A stretch of 64,000 nucleotides of DNA. Source: Meandrina meandrites. Its lineage: Eukaryota; Cnidaria; Anthozoa; Scleractinia; Meandrinidae. Numbering within the stretch: position 1 is the first letter of the stretch; every line of letters begins with the position of its first letter. The stretch spans positions 37,510,356-37,574,355 of the forward strand of contig OY855907.1 of NCBI GenBank assembly GCA_963693305.1, read 5' to 3'. The notes below the pieces were generated by a model. That model was not told where the DNA came from. It saw only the letters and a program-made list of their open reading frames with translations, and did no database searches. Below are positions 12,123 through 20,631 of this stretch, piece after piece. Position numbers and translations under genes: made by a program.

Positions 12123-15100
12123 CCCCCCCCACGGAGGATCACGGAAATTCCGAGGGGTAGGGGGGTCTGAAAATGATAAATTTCCGAAGGGGAGGGGGGT
12201 TACACCAACGGTTTTTTTCCGGGGGGTTTGAAATAGTGTTGAAAATATGCAAAACGAATAACACTTACGTTCTTTCTCGATTGCCAAATCAGTTAAAACT
12301 TTGACTCGTAGAAATGATAAAGGACTGGTTTTTATATATTTTCCGTTATTTGTTCCCACTTTGGATGGAGAATTCAGCACTTCTGAGCAGCATGTTGAAT
12401 TTCCGAAGGAGTAAAAATAGCCAAAATGGCCGACCACGAAGGACGAAGTTGTCCCCAGTCCCCTGGCATTGGATGTGAAGCGACGTGAAGAACACTTCCC
12501 GTGGTTCGCTGTTCATTCCCACTAAATTTACGTGGGTCATGATCACTTTTGCTTTGTGGGCAAATGTGAGCTTTTAATTTAGATATTTCACGAAAAGAAA
12601 TTTCGAGAAAGAAAATGGACGGAGGATGAATTGGAAGGAACAAGCTGGGAGGCAGGATGGTATCGCGGGGAGGTGCAGAAATACGACGAAGATGACGACA
12701 TGTTGTACATTTTATACTTTAAGATCGTGCTGTTTTTAGCTTGAATGCAACTGGTGCTTTCTCCGATGGAATTATCCATGCAGTCACTTGAGATTCGTTG
12801 ACTCTATATACTTTATTTCCTGTGGCTAAATGCGACCGGCAACTCGTCAAGCTTTCCACTTGAGTTGATTAACACGAATTAAACCTTTTGCACCTTTTCC
12901 GCACAGCGCATAGCTTCACGTGTATCCCTAGGGTAAACTAAGGATTGGAAATTAGACTATTAGAGCTCTTCTAAATCGCTTATAACTTCTTAAATAAAAA
13001 AAAATAGTTTGGATTGGCTTTTCGCTTACCAGAAATATTCATAAAGCGCTGACAATAGAATGATCTCTTGACTGGCTGGCGAGCGTTTGGCCATAACGTA
13101 GTTAAATTTTCTGCCTAGTTTAACAATGCATATACCGTATATTTGCACGGTTATGAGTGCAATAGTTTTTAAATATCGCAAAGCCGATTCAACGTCATTT
13201 GTTTTGAAGTGTATTTATCAAGAGCGGCGATCAGAAAATTTGCGATCGATTCAATTATGCATCAGTCAATTCCAGCAGTGCCCATCCCCCCCCCCGGGCT
13301 AACCCCCGGGCATTAGCATTTCTTTGGTAAATTCCCCGGGGTGGGGATGAAGGAACCTAGCAAATGCCCCGCTCCCGGGTTGATTGTTTTTAATCTCTCG
13401 ATAGGTGATATAAGAATATAATACAAGTTGTTGCTTCTTGACAATGAAGAAATATCTAAAATTCAGAAAGTATACCTTTAAAAACATCCATGAACATCCA
13501 CGAGCTTCTCTAGTCCTTCATGGACTAGCTAATCTGCAACGTAGTCCACGTCTTGGCCTATAAACGCCTCCATCACCGACGTATACGCGACTCACACCAC
13601 GGTTTCGAAACCACGTGTCAAATGCCCGGGGGTCAACCCGAGGTATGCAAATGCCCCACCCCTGGGACGGGCAACATTAGGAAATGCCCCGGGGTTGCCC
13701 GGGGGGGGGGATGGGCACTGCTGGAATTGACTGATGCATTACTTCAGTATACCTTTGTTTATTATTTGGCGGAACGTTTGCGAAATTTGTTTCGTACATC
13801 AAACGCTTGAAAGTTAAACAATACTAAGGATTTAAATGAATAATTTAACTATCATTTGCAGACTACAAGGGCAAAGCGTGTGAATTTATTGATGTACACA
13901 TTCTTTTCCTGAAGGGTGATTTTTTTGGAAAACATGTTGCGTGACAGCTTGTGGCTGTCGAACTTTGCTGTAGTGTAGACGCCAGAAATACTTCAAAAAG
14001 CGTTGCTCACAAATATATAGCTACTCGTAACTTCGCACCTGCAATGTACCAAAACATAAAGGAGATTAATACTAGCGTATTTTCAGAGTTTTGTCGTAAA
14101 AGCTGAAATAAGTATGTAATCTTAAATATTATTAGCGCGTGTGTAAAGTAATTTGATATGTTGTGTTGACTATGCATAAATTACAAACTCGACTGTGTAA
14201 ATCTGAAAAAGCGTTTAAACGCCTTACCTTCAGCACTCTTTTAGACTCTTGAATGAAAGCTTCTTTTAATGATTGAATCAAATGGTTAGATTTTGTGACA
14301 TACATTTTTGGTTTCGTTTGCTTGTTAACACTTTTTTTGGAGGGTAACGTTTGAACACGTCTGGCATTTTCCACGTTCATTTTTTGGCGAATATTCTGAA
14401 AATTAATCTCACACCTTTGATGTTTTATAACCAAGCAGTTTTATTCTTAACCTAGCAAATATCTTTTCCTGATATTTTAATGTACGATAAAAATTAACAT
14501 CGAACGTGATGTGGACAAATCAAATGTTTATATTTAACTAAAAGTTAACCGTAAAAAATATGCCGCACGCGCTAGTCGTTTTCATCCACATGTACACATT
14601 TTGACACTTTAGACAGCTGGGGGTTAAATTAATCATAATTACAGTCTAACGTGATAAAATAAACATAAATGACCTGATTCTTGTTTTTGTTTTGTAGATT
14701 TGGACTTTCCAAGGGGTAGGGGGGACCAAAAGACAAAACATGGAATTTCCGGGGGGTGGGGGGAGTACGGTGAGACCCTCTGGAACGGAAAATCCTGGGG
14801 GGTGGGGGGGTCAAACTGGAAAAACCCTCCGTGGGGGGGGTATGGATATTTTCTGGAACCACACATTGGTAGTCAGATCTGTATTAAAAGTTAAAAGTTA
14901 ATGAATACTAAATTTTGTTGAGCAGCTAAGCTTGTATCAAAAGTTAATTCTATTGTTTGATTTGTATTGGGGTTTACAGTTGTGTACATGTGATCTGAAT
15001 ACTGTGCTGGGATTGGTTTGCACCCTCATGAATAGTTAATGAATTTTACAATCAACCTTACAGTGCGGTTTAAATAAGCAGTTCAACTATACATATAAAG

Positions 15101-18100
15101 GAAGGTGGTCCCTCATTTCATGTACGTCAGTTTAATTTTACTCAGCTAATATTAAATCCTTTTTTTTAATTTTTAATTTTTATTTTATTTTTCTAATACG
15201 TCAAGTTTGTTGTTTGGGAACAGCTACAGACTGTTAACTGGACTTCTGACTGGCAAGCTGGATTTGTACTGAGTTCATAAAAACTGAATGAAACAAGTCT
15301 GGTATTAATGATGGTGGCATTGTTGCCAGGATTATTTATTTATGATGTTGAATATATTTTTTTTTACAGGCAAAAATGCAAAGATAGCAGCTGAACACTT
15401 AAAGGAAGTGATGACTACGGGTAAAGTTAATTTAATTGGATTAGTTTTATTTTTAAAGAATTACTTACAGCAGTTGTTAGTGCCAGTTGACAAGTCAGTA
15501 TAATTATGCTTAAACTTTTGATACAGTAGTAATAAATTAACAACATTACTAAGTATATTTGGAAATACCTCACTGATATTCTAAAGGAATAGATCATTGG
15601 GGGCTTGCGGTATCGCAGTATTGGCCAATTTTTTATGCGGCATTGCAGCATTCACCAAACTAGTGCAGGATGCTTTTTTTAGCATTTTGATCAATGATAG
15701 TCAGTATAAAATCTTATCCTCCACGTTTTCTGACCATTTTTGGGAAACAAGCTGTCTTATTCTGTCCCTTGAGTTAAAGGACGTAATTTTTTTGGTGTTT
15801 TTATGTTTTTTTTTTCTAGAAAAGGCATTTAATGTGGTTGGTACTGAGGTTGTTGAACAGTCAGGCTCCAAGGCTGTTGCCGGAAAGAATACAGGTGCTA
15901 TGCATATAATTACCATTCATGTTTTCTATTTCTTAAGTGTTTGATGAGGTCTACCTGCAAGCATATTTTGTTATGTGACAATATAGGCATGCAAGACGTG
16001 CAAATCAATACCAATACAGAACAAAGTTAGTACAGATTTAAAGTCATCAATAGTCAAATATGTCATTTTAGTCACGAGAACAGCCCTTTGCATGTTATGT
16101 GTGTCTATGATGCTAGATGATAACAGTAAATTACTGAAGAGAAAAACACTATTAAAAAATAACAAGGAGTACCGGTAAGCAATTAACAATAAAAAGTCAA
16201 AGAAGAAGAAAATTTATTTAGCTCATTTTGTTGTATATATTTCTTTCTGCCATCCATTTTACACATGACGTAGTTATTTTATATTATTTTATCAAAAAGT
16301 GAAGCTAAATAACCAGTTAGTTTTCTTGTAAGCTCCTTGAACAATTTAATATATAAGAGTTCTAAATAGATAGCAGGTCAAGTATATTAAAAAAGAGAAA
16401 GAAATATTGGCATAATATAACATATTAAAAACACATTTGGGGAAACGTTAAACTAGCTAAATTAATGTAAAATGTCATGATGTTGTTGAAATATTAATAA
16501 CTAATTAATTATTATTTTCTATTCATTAGGGACACCTAAAAACAGCTTAATAATCCCTTTGGCAGTAGGCCTCACCCTGCTCTTTTTGTTTCTCGTTGTT
16601 GTGATATTCCTGATCTTCAGACGCACACAAAGGTAAGATGAACTAGAAATGAGAGCAAAGAAAAGGTTGGTGTTGAGCAAATGTTAACATATCAAATGCA
16701 ACCAGCCAGTGTATTAATTATATTAACCTGTACCATTTGGGAGGTGTGGTGGCCTAATGGTTATTGCACTGGACTCTGGATCGCGTGGCACAGGGTCAAA
16801 CCCTGGCCGGGAGTATTTGCATGTATCTTGGGCAAGACACTTTACTCGGCTCTTGCTTGGTGTAGAAGACACAGTTCACCTATAAAAGAACGAGGAATAC
16901 AATAAAAACAATAGGTTTGCGAGGCAGTGTTCTATTGTGACGTGTCCTGTGTCTTCTACACCAAGAAGGAGCCCTTTACTCTCACAGTGCCTCTCTCCAC
17001 CCAGGTGTATAAATGGGCACCGGCAAATTTACCTGTTTCAACTGCTAGGGGTAACCCTGCGATAGACTAGCATCCCATCCAGTGACTTCATGCTATTGGA
17101 AGCTTAATTTGCTATTCTAAAAGAGCATCTATTTCCTCCAAAGTAGAATAATCTCCAAAGAAGCTCTGAATAAAATTAATGTTTGTTAGATCTGTATTCA
17201 GTTATTTTTTATACTCTGCAGACACAGCATTAAATTGTGACCTGTTTTCCTTTTAGCAATCAAGGAAAGGAAACGAAAAGGTTACTGGTGTCCATTGGTG
17301 TTCATCCACTGATCACATTAATTATTTAAAAATTTATTATCAAATTTGAATACGGTAAACTTGTACTGCTGCATAGAATAAAAATAGATATCAGCATAAA
17401 ATGAAAATGTTCTTTAGGGCTACTCTAATTTTTTTTAACCATCTTCATTATAGTGCAAGTAAAAAACAAATTAAAATGAAAAGCTTGTGGGTATCTTGTA
17501 TGCTTGAAAGCTGACGTGCTTTATTATAAACAATTAACTTGTTCAGATTTTTCTACTTGTTCATTTTCAGATAAGTTCTTCCTCACTGAGGCATCTGAAA
17601 GCTGCCATTCTGAAAAAAATATATTTTATCTACTATATACAGTGCAAATGAATAATACCCAATTAATCTTGCTGCTCTAGGATACGGAGCCATTCATTTC
17701 CCCTTGTTATGATGGAAGATGATTTCGAGCTTGCTGAAATAGATAACAACCAGGGTACAGGCAAAGAAGATGAAGAGTCAAGAGAGAAGCAGTTTGATCA
17801 GTGTGATTCAGGCCAGGTTAATTGGTTGAGGGCAATTTGGGGCTCTCTTGCTCTAATAATTATTAATTCTCATAGTTTATTACAGTCTCAGGGAGGGGGA
17901 GAGGGGGGGGGGGGGTCTCTCCCTATAGTGGACTTTATGGGGAGGTCCCCACAAAAGAGTGCCCTCAGGCTGGAGGTATATTTACCCTTAATTGTTACAA
18001 TTTGGTATTTCCTTTGTTTTATATTCATTATCACATATTACCATTATCCTATATTACCATCATAAATTATTTCCACGGAGAGACACTACCAGACCATAGT

Positions 18101-18634
18101 GCCTGTCCGAGGATAGACAGTACTTGTCAGCCATACAGTCAAAATTTAACTGTACATTAGTTTTTTACATTTGGGTTTTCAAGTCTAAAATAATTCAGGA
18201 TGCTTGTTTTTTGATGGGTGCAGTAGTAGTCTTGAACTATCTGTTCTGATTGCCCCTTGGAAAATTTGATGTTCTTCAGTAAAACTAACAGTTTAGCCCT
18301 TGTAGCTTTGCTTCTCGGGGTAATGTTACTTTTAAGAACATCAAATTTCCACAGGGCAACTATCAGCCGATAGTTCCTCAACAGAAGCACTACTGTTGAA
18401 ATAGAAATCTCAAGCTCATGATTTATCAGATTTGTGGACCATAAGGAGTGCATACTACATGTACAATGTAAAAGTAAATTCCTACGAGATAAGCCAATTG
18501 GACTAACTTTACTACAGAAAGCAAAAGCAAGTAGCCTTGTTTTGATGATTATTTTAAATTCATTTCTCTCTCTTTCTCTAAAGATGTCAATGGAGAACCC
18601 GCTGTACGAAAGTTCAACAAATGTTGCTGAGTAG
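2986..18634 (+). CDS. AMN: Amnionless, cubilin-partner endocytic receptor (15 coding exons)
   Basis: Type I membrane protein that, with cubilin, forms the cubam receptor, carrying it to the apical membrane and driving endocytosis of protein ligands. My spliced model gives 435 residues (human about 450). Exons: 2986-3040, 4891-5006, 6315-6396, 6846-7006, 8899-8964, 9669-9806, 10268-10358, 10920-10999, 11560-11638, 15370-15420, 15820-15894, 16530-16632, 17257-17280, 17681-17816, 18584-18634; all phases match. Residues 1-19 are a signal peptide (FSWLLVCLLLG). Exons 2-5 carry the amnionless ectodomain patterns NPTNWNKGRVPCDGD, NWYNPYNW and ADNVPCVHDTVVFPQ. Exons 6-7 are Cys-rich and end in CCDVCG, as in VWC-like modules. 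Exon 12 holds the membrane helix (residues about 338-361) followed by RRTQR. The cytoplasmic tail is acidic and ends with ENPLY, an NPxY-type internalisation signal. It converges with IF1. Transcript evidence was not available, so exon 13 (24 nt) is the least certain. Confidence 0.93.
3440..3828. mobile_element. Inverted-repeat element with two (AAT)n tracts
   Basis: The left end reads AGGGACAAAAGTCGGA and the right end is its near reverse complement TCCGACCTTTGTCCCT. The inner arms also pair (AATAAGAATAGCAGCCATT against AATGGCTACTATTCTTATT). Two (AAT)n microsatellites, 3459-3497 and 3563-3618, lie inside. It is in amnionless intron 1. Confidence 0.6.
5400..5560 (+). repeat. Degenerate tRNA-derived SINE fragment
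   Basis: Contains a box-B-like GGTTCAAGCCC followed by the body motifs GTGCCTCTCTCCACCCAGG and TGTAAAT that recur in the better copies at 16739 and 31020. It is a partial, diverged copy in amnionless intron 2. Confidence 0.5.
5770..6158. mobile_element. Foldback MITE-like element in amnionless intron 2
   Basis: The two ends are imperfect reverse complements for about 75 bases. Shared blocks are TTTTCGCTGCCATCAATCA and GCAAACTCTGAA. No coding capacity is recognised and the target duplication is unclear. Confidence 0.6.
6411..6535. mobile_element. Short 125-bp foldback beside amnionless exon 3
   Basis: The ends TGTTATGGTTCAATTTTATC and its reverse complement form arms of about 45 bases around a short loop. 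It starts only 14 bases after the exon 3 donor at 6397. Confidence 0.65.
7321..7563 (+). repeat. Tandem duplication, 138-bp period, about 1.8 copies
   Basis: The block starting GAATCAGCGGTAAGGTGCAT at 7321 repeats at 7459, with the same order of later motifs (CCTACCCTATACACTTCAAC). It lies in amnionless intron 4. Confidence 0.75.
7608..8035. mobile_element. Inverted-repeat MITE-like element
   Basis: The left end GGGGTACACGGGATTTCAAG and the right end CTTGAAATCCTGAGTACGCC pair imperfectly and continue inward over GATGATTGAA/TTCTATCATC. The interior is rich in AAAAATCCC repeats. It lies in amnionless intron 4. Confidence 0.6.
8208..8884. mobile_element. Long-armed foldback ending 14 bp before amnionless exon 5
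   Basis: Arms of roughly 250 bases each (8208-8470 and 8640-8884) pair across a centre of about 170 bases. Matching blocks include TTCAAGAACACTG/CAGTGTTCTTGAA and CTAATTTGCATAA/TTATGCAAATTAG. Both ends carry TTAA-AGTG, so a TTAA target site is possible. It occupies nearly all sequence just upstream of the exon 5 acceptor (exon starts 8899). Confidence 0.7.
9060..9472. mobile_element. Foldback element with arms of about 150 bp
   Basis: CAGACAATTGAATGGCTT at the left is mirrored by AAGCCATTCAATTGTCTG-like sequence at the right. Pairing continues over AAGTGACTTTTTC, TTTTCAATTAAGTAGTAAAA and GGCTGGTTT. No open frame inside. It lies in amnionless intron 5. Confidence 0.7.
10410..10876 (+). repeat. 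Dispersed hairpin-led repeat, copy 1
   Basis: Begins with a hairpin (ATTTCTATGAGGTGATAGTT paired with TATTACCTCATAGAAATTGA). It continues through TTCTAATTATTTTTCTAC and ends near GCATTAGTATACCAGTAGAA. The same order appears at 38923-39425 and, more diverged, at 55270-55580. It lies in amnionless intron 7. Confidence 0.65.
11873..12084 (+). repeat. 169-bp tandem duplication, second copy interrupted
   Basis: The segment AATTGAATGCAAAGTATAGT at 11884 repeats 169 bases later. Copy 2 stops at 12084 after TATGCAATTTG and resumes at 14869 with GTAGTCAGATCTG. Copy 1 reads TATGCGATTTGGTAGTCAG without interruption, so it preserves the empty site for the element at 12085-14868. Confidence 0.8.
12085..14868. 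mobile_element. 2.8-kb DNA-transposon-like insertion in amnionless intron 9
   Basis: Terminal inverted repeats TGTGTGGTTCCAGAAAATAT ... ATATTTTCTGGAACCACACA are perfect for about 30 bases and run into C-rich/G-rich tracts. A plus-strand remnant at 12600-12740 reads like a domain with GWYRGEVQKYDEDDD, preceded by WTEDELEGTSWEA. A minus-strand frame at 14250-14434 contains KSNHLIQSLKEAFIQESKR and ends at a GTAAGG donor. Neither frame is a full protein, so I regard the element as non-autonomous or decayed. The target duplication is unclear (CATTG borders both ends, but the empty site has ATTTG). Confidence 0.65.
13256..13739. mobile_element. Nested foldback element with CCCGGG-rich ends
   Basis: The ends ATGCATCAGTCAATTCCAGC and GCTGGAATTGACTGATGCAT are exact reverse complements, extending over CAGTGCCCATCCCCCC. 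It is nested inside the 12085-14868 insertion. A single related end (CCCACTGCTGGAATTAACTG) recurs at about 22640, showing a dispersed family. Confidence 0.7.
16739..17104 (+). mobile_element. tRNA-derived SINE interrupted by a 126-bp element
   Basis: The head GGTGGCCTAATGGTTATTGC resembles a pol III A box, and CAGGGTCAAACCCTGG a B box. The body follows with GGGCAAGACACTTTACTC and GTGCCTCTCTCCACCCAGG. It lies in amnionless intron 12. The same family occurs in reverse at 21430, 30555 and 31020. Confidence 0.75.
16848..16973. mobile_element. 126-bp MITE nested in the SINE, 8-bp target duplication
   Basis: The SINE motif CTTTACTC is duplicated exactly at 16840-16847 and 16974-16981. The inserted piece has 26-bp terminal inverted repeats with two mismatches (left GGCTCTTGCTTGGTGTAGAA, right complement GGCTCCTTCTTGGTGTAGAA). 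An 8-bp duplication fits hAT-type transposition. Confidence 0.85.
17257..17280 (+). other. AMN: Amnionless 24-nt microexon (exon 13)
   Basis: A TTTTAG acceptor and a weak GTTACT donor delimit 24 bases encoding the middle of SNQGKETKR, both boundaries in phase 2. Because 24 is a multiple of three, skipping it also keeps the frame (exon 12 to 14 then reads through an Arg codon). It may be an alternative exon or absent from the mature message. Confidence 0.5.
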
Positions 18635-18689
18635 CAGATGATGAATACATATAAAGGAACATTTGGTGATAGCCCATACCTGCTGGTTG

Positions 18690-19213
18690 CAGGGGCGGAT
18701 CCAGGAATTTTTTATTGGGGGGTCCAAACTTTGGTTCAGAAAGGACTGCTGAACTTTCTTTTTTGGGGGGGAGGGGGGATTAATTCTTCCCCCACCCACC
18801 ACCCCGACCAGTCGCAGTTGTACGTTATAATTCCTTGGCCCGTTACTGTATAAGTGAATTCTACTGGTAAAGGATGCACAGGCTTGGATCATCCTGCTCT
18901 TGTGCTTGGTAACAAAGATTATACAGATTTACAATCTCAATCTGTGAACGCCGGTCACCGTTAGTGCATGAAATACTGCTTTGCGAGTAGAGGCGAACAG
19001 ATCATAGGAGGATAGCCAAAAATAATTACATTTTTTAATATCCCCGGAATTTAGTTTAGTAGCAAAATGCAATGCGCGTTTCATTAAAAAAAAAACAGCC
19101 ATTAAAAAAGTGATATACGATCCTGTCGATGTAAGAATTTCAGTCTCAAACAAGCGTCAGGTCTGATTGGAGGGCTCCGGACCCCCCGGACCCTCCCCCT
19201 GGATCTGCCACTG
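18690..19213. mobile_element. Foldback element, GGATCCAGG family, GGTTG target duplication
   Basis: The left end CAGGGGCGGATCCAGG pairs with the right end CCTGGATCTGCCACTG. The 5-bp GGTTG directly flanks both ends (18685-18689, 19214-19218). The interior ends in G-rich and C-rich tracts. A second family member is at 45650-45829. It starts 55 bases after the amnionless stop codon. Confidence 0.75.
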
Positions 19214-19622
19214 GGTTGAAATGCTGAGTAAAAGTAATTTTTATAAGTGAGGTGATTTTTGTTTTCACTGATTGAGAAAAATCACAAAATTTCATTAAAT
19301 TTTTTCTATAAAAAGTCAAATGTTATATTGCTGACAAAATTATCAACAAGGTTTGTGCATTTTGCTGCACTTATTCATGTTAGTTAAATGAATAGATAGT
19401 TAAAATATTAAATAATTTAGAATGATTGTACAAGTTTGAATAAAAAGAAAAAGTGAAAATTTCAACAGGTAGTTCACACATTTTGGGCATCATGTATAGT
19501 CCCTGGAGAAAGATTTTACGTCCTGATTTCCGTAAGAAATGCCATTCCTTAATAAAGAAATTTCATGCTAAATTTCACTTGAAAAAAATGTAATTTATCA
19601 TTTCTGGCTTTAAAGTGAAATT

Positions 19623-20205
19623 TAGCGATATAAAAATTGAACAACGTTTCGATGACTCCATGTCATCATTATCAAATTAAATTAGAATACAAAGTTGAAG
19701 CTTTATATAGTGATCGGAGAGTGAATGAAAATATTTAGAGTGTGAAAATCTATTTACATAGTCAATTTAATTTCAACATTGCGTTGTTTACAAATTCGCA
19801 TGTAATCTGTGATGCAGATTGTCGGGTTCACATCCCGACATCTTTGTCAACGCATCGCTGAGCATAAATATTCTGCGATTGGTCAACACTTAAAAGAAGA
19901 CCACAAGCTGCAAGGCTACAGTGTACAAAAACAGTTCACTGTTTTAAAGAAATGCCGCACTAAGCTGGATTGTTTACTTTACGAAATGCTCTTCATCAGG
20001 AACATAAAGCCAAAATTCAACACACAATCAGACTCCGTCCGTGCCAAACTGTTTACTTAAATTGACTATGTAAATAGATTTTCGCACTCTAAATATTTTC
20101 ATTCACTCTCCGATCACTATATAAAGCTTCAACTTTGTATTCTAATTTAACTTGATAATGATGACATGGAGTCATCGAAACGTCGTTCAATGTTTATATT
20201 GCTAA
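19623..20205 (+). mobile_element. Penelope-like retroelement remnant with inverted flanks
   Basis: Outer arms of about 145 bases (from TAGCGATATAAAAATTGAAC on the left, mirrored at 20205) are near-perfect inverted repeats. They enclose the C-terminal part of a protein. Penelope-like elements carry a GIY-YIG nuclease after the reverse transcriptase and are often flanked by inverted or tandem pseudo-LTRs; this fits that architecture. Most of the element (the reverse transcriptase) is missing. Confidence 0.75.
19800..20060 (+). pseudogene. GIY-YIG endonuclease C-terminus of a Penelope-like element
   Basis: The open frame contains VGFTSRHLCQRIAEHK, SAIGQHLKEDHK, FTVLKKCRTKLDCLLYEML and FIRNIKPKFNTQSDS, the order expected after the YIG motif in Penelope-like GIY-YIG domains (Arg, Glu and Asn positions present). 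Just upstream, the frame preceding VGFTS is broken by a small deletion, and the first GIY half is missing. It is therefore a dead fragment, not a gene. Confidence 0.75.
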
Positions 20206-20481
20206 TATTCCTTCTCAAATGTTTTAAAAAACATTTTGTTATTCGAAAAGTCAGTGGAATAATAACCAATATAATCCACAGATTAATTTCCACATTCTCA
20301 TTGGATAAACACAGCCAAAATATTTCAAGTGAAGAATGAAGCTAAACTAGAATTTCCAGAAGGGTGGGGTGGGGGGTCAAATGAAAACCAGGGGAGGGGT
20401 AGGACTATTTCCCAGCACTAATACATTGCTCTAAGCCAACACTCAAAGAACTCAAAGTAAAATGAATTTTAGAACTGGTTT

Positions 20482-20487
20482 TTTATT
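20482..20487 (-). terminator. Poly(A) signal for IF1
   Basis: AATAAA on the minus strand, about 145 bases downstream of the IF1 stop codon; position and sequence fit a cleavage/polyadenylation signal. Confidence 0.6.
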
Positions 20488-20631
20488 TCAAACTCTAATC
20501 AAATTTTGAAACAACATTGACATCCGTCAGCAGTATTTGTAAAACATGCTTCTGTATAGGTGCATCACAGAGTGATAAGAAGATTAGAACCACACAAAAC
20601 CAAGCAAAACTCAGTCATAGCAGCCTCTGTC

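Larger units (their letters stand above)
16530..18634 (+). other. AMN: Amnionless exons 12-15: membrane helix and endocytic tail
   Basis: Exon 12 (16530-16632) encodes about 24 uninterrupted hydrophobic residues. Exon 13 (17257-17280) adds eight residues near SNQGKETKR. Exon 14 (17681-17816) gives an acidic stretch (MEDDFELAEIDNN). Exon 15 (18584-18634) gives MSMENPLYESSTNVAE and a TAG stop. In vertebrate amnionless the tail carries FxNPxF/Y-like motifs bound by Dab2/ARH adaptors. Here only one NPxY-type motif (NPLY, residues 424-427) is visible. Confidence 0.88.
18635..20631. other. Intergenic region between convergent AMN and IF1, filled with repeats
   Basis: No gene is recognised apart from transposon remnants (18690-19213 and 19623-20205). 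An AATAAA at 19439-19444 could be the amnionless poly(A) signal, which would put the first element inside its 3' untranslated region. An IF1-side signal on the minus strand is at 20482-20487. Confidence 0.55.

Noticed and set aside
12021..12437. 138-codon minus frame rich in Gly/Pro
   Set aside because: Generated by the C-rich tract at the end of the transposon-like insertion; no domain.
14629..14894. Overlapping frames with PPTP / GGWGG repeats
   Set aside because: Homopolymer-rich terminal repeat of the same insertion read as protein.
17709..18065. 118-codon plus frame continuing past amnionless exon 14
   Set aside because: Only the part up to 17816 is coding; the rest is intron after a GTTAAT donor.
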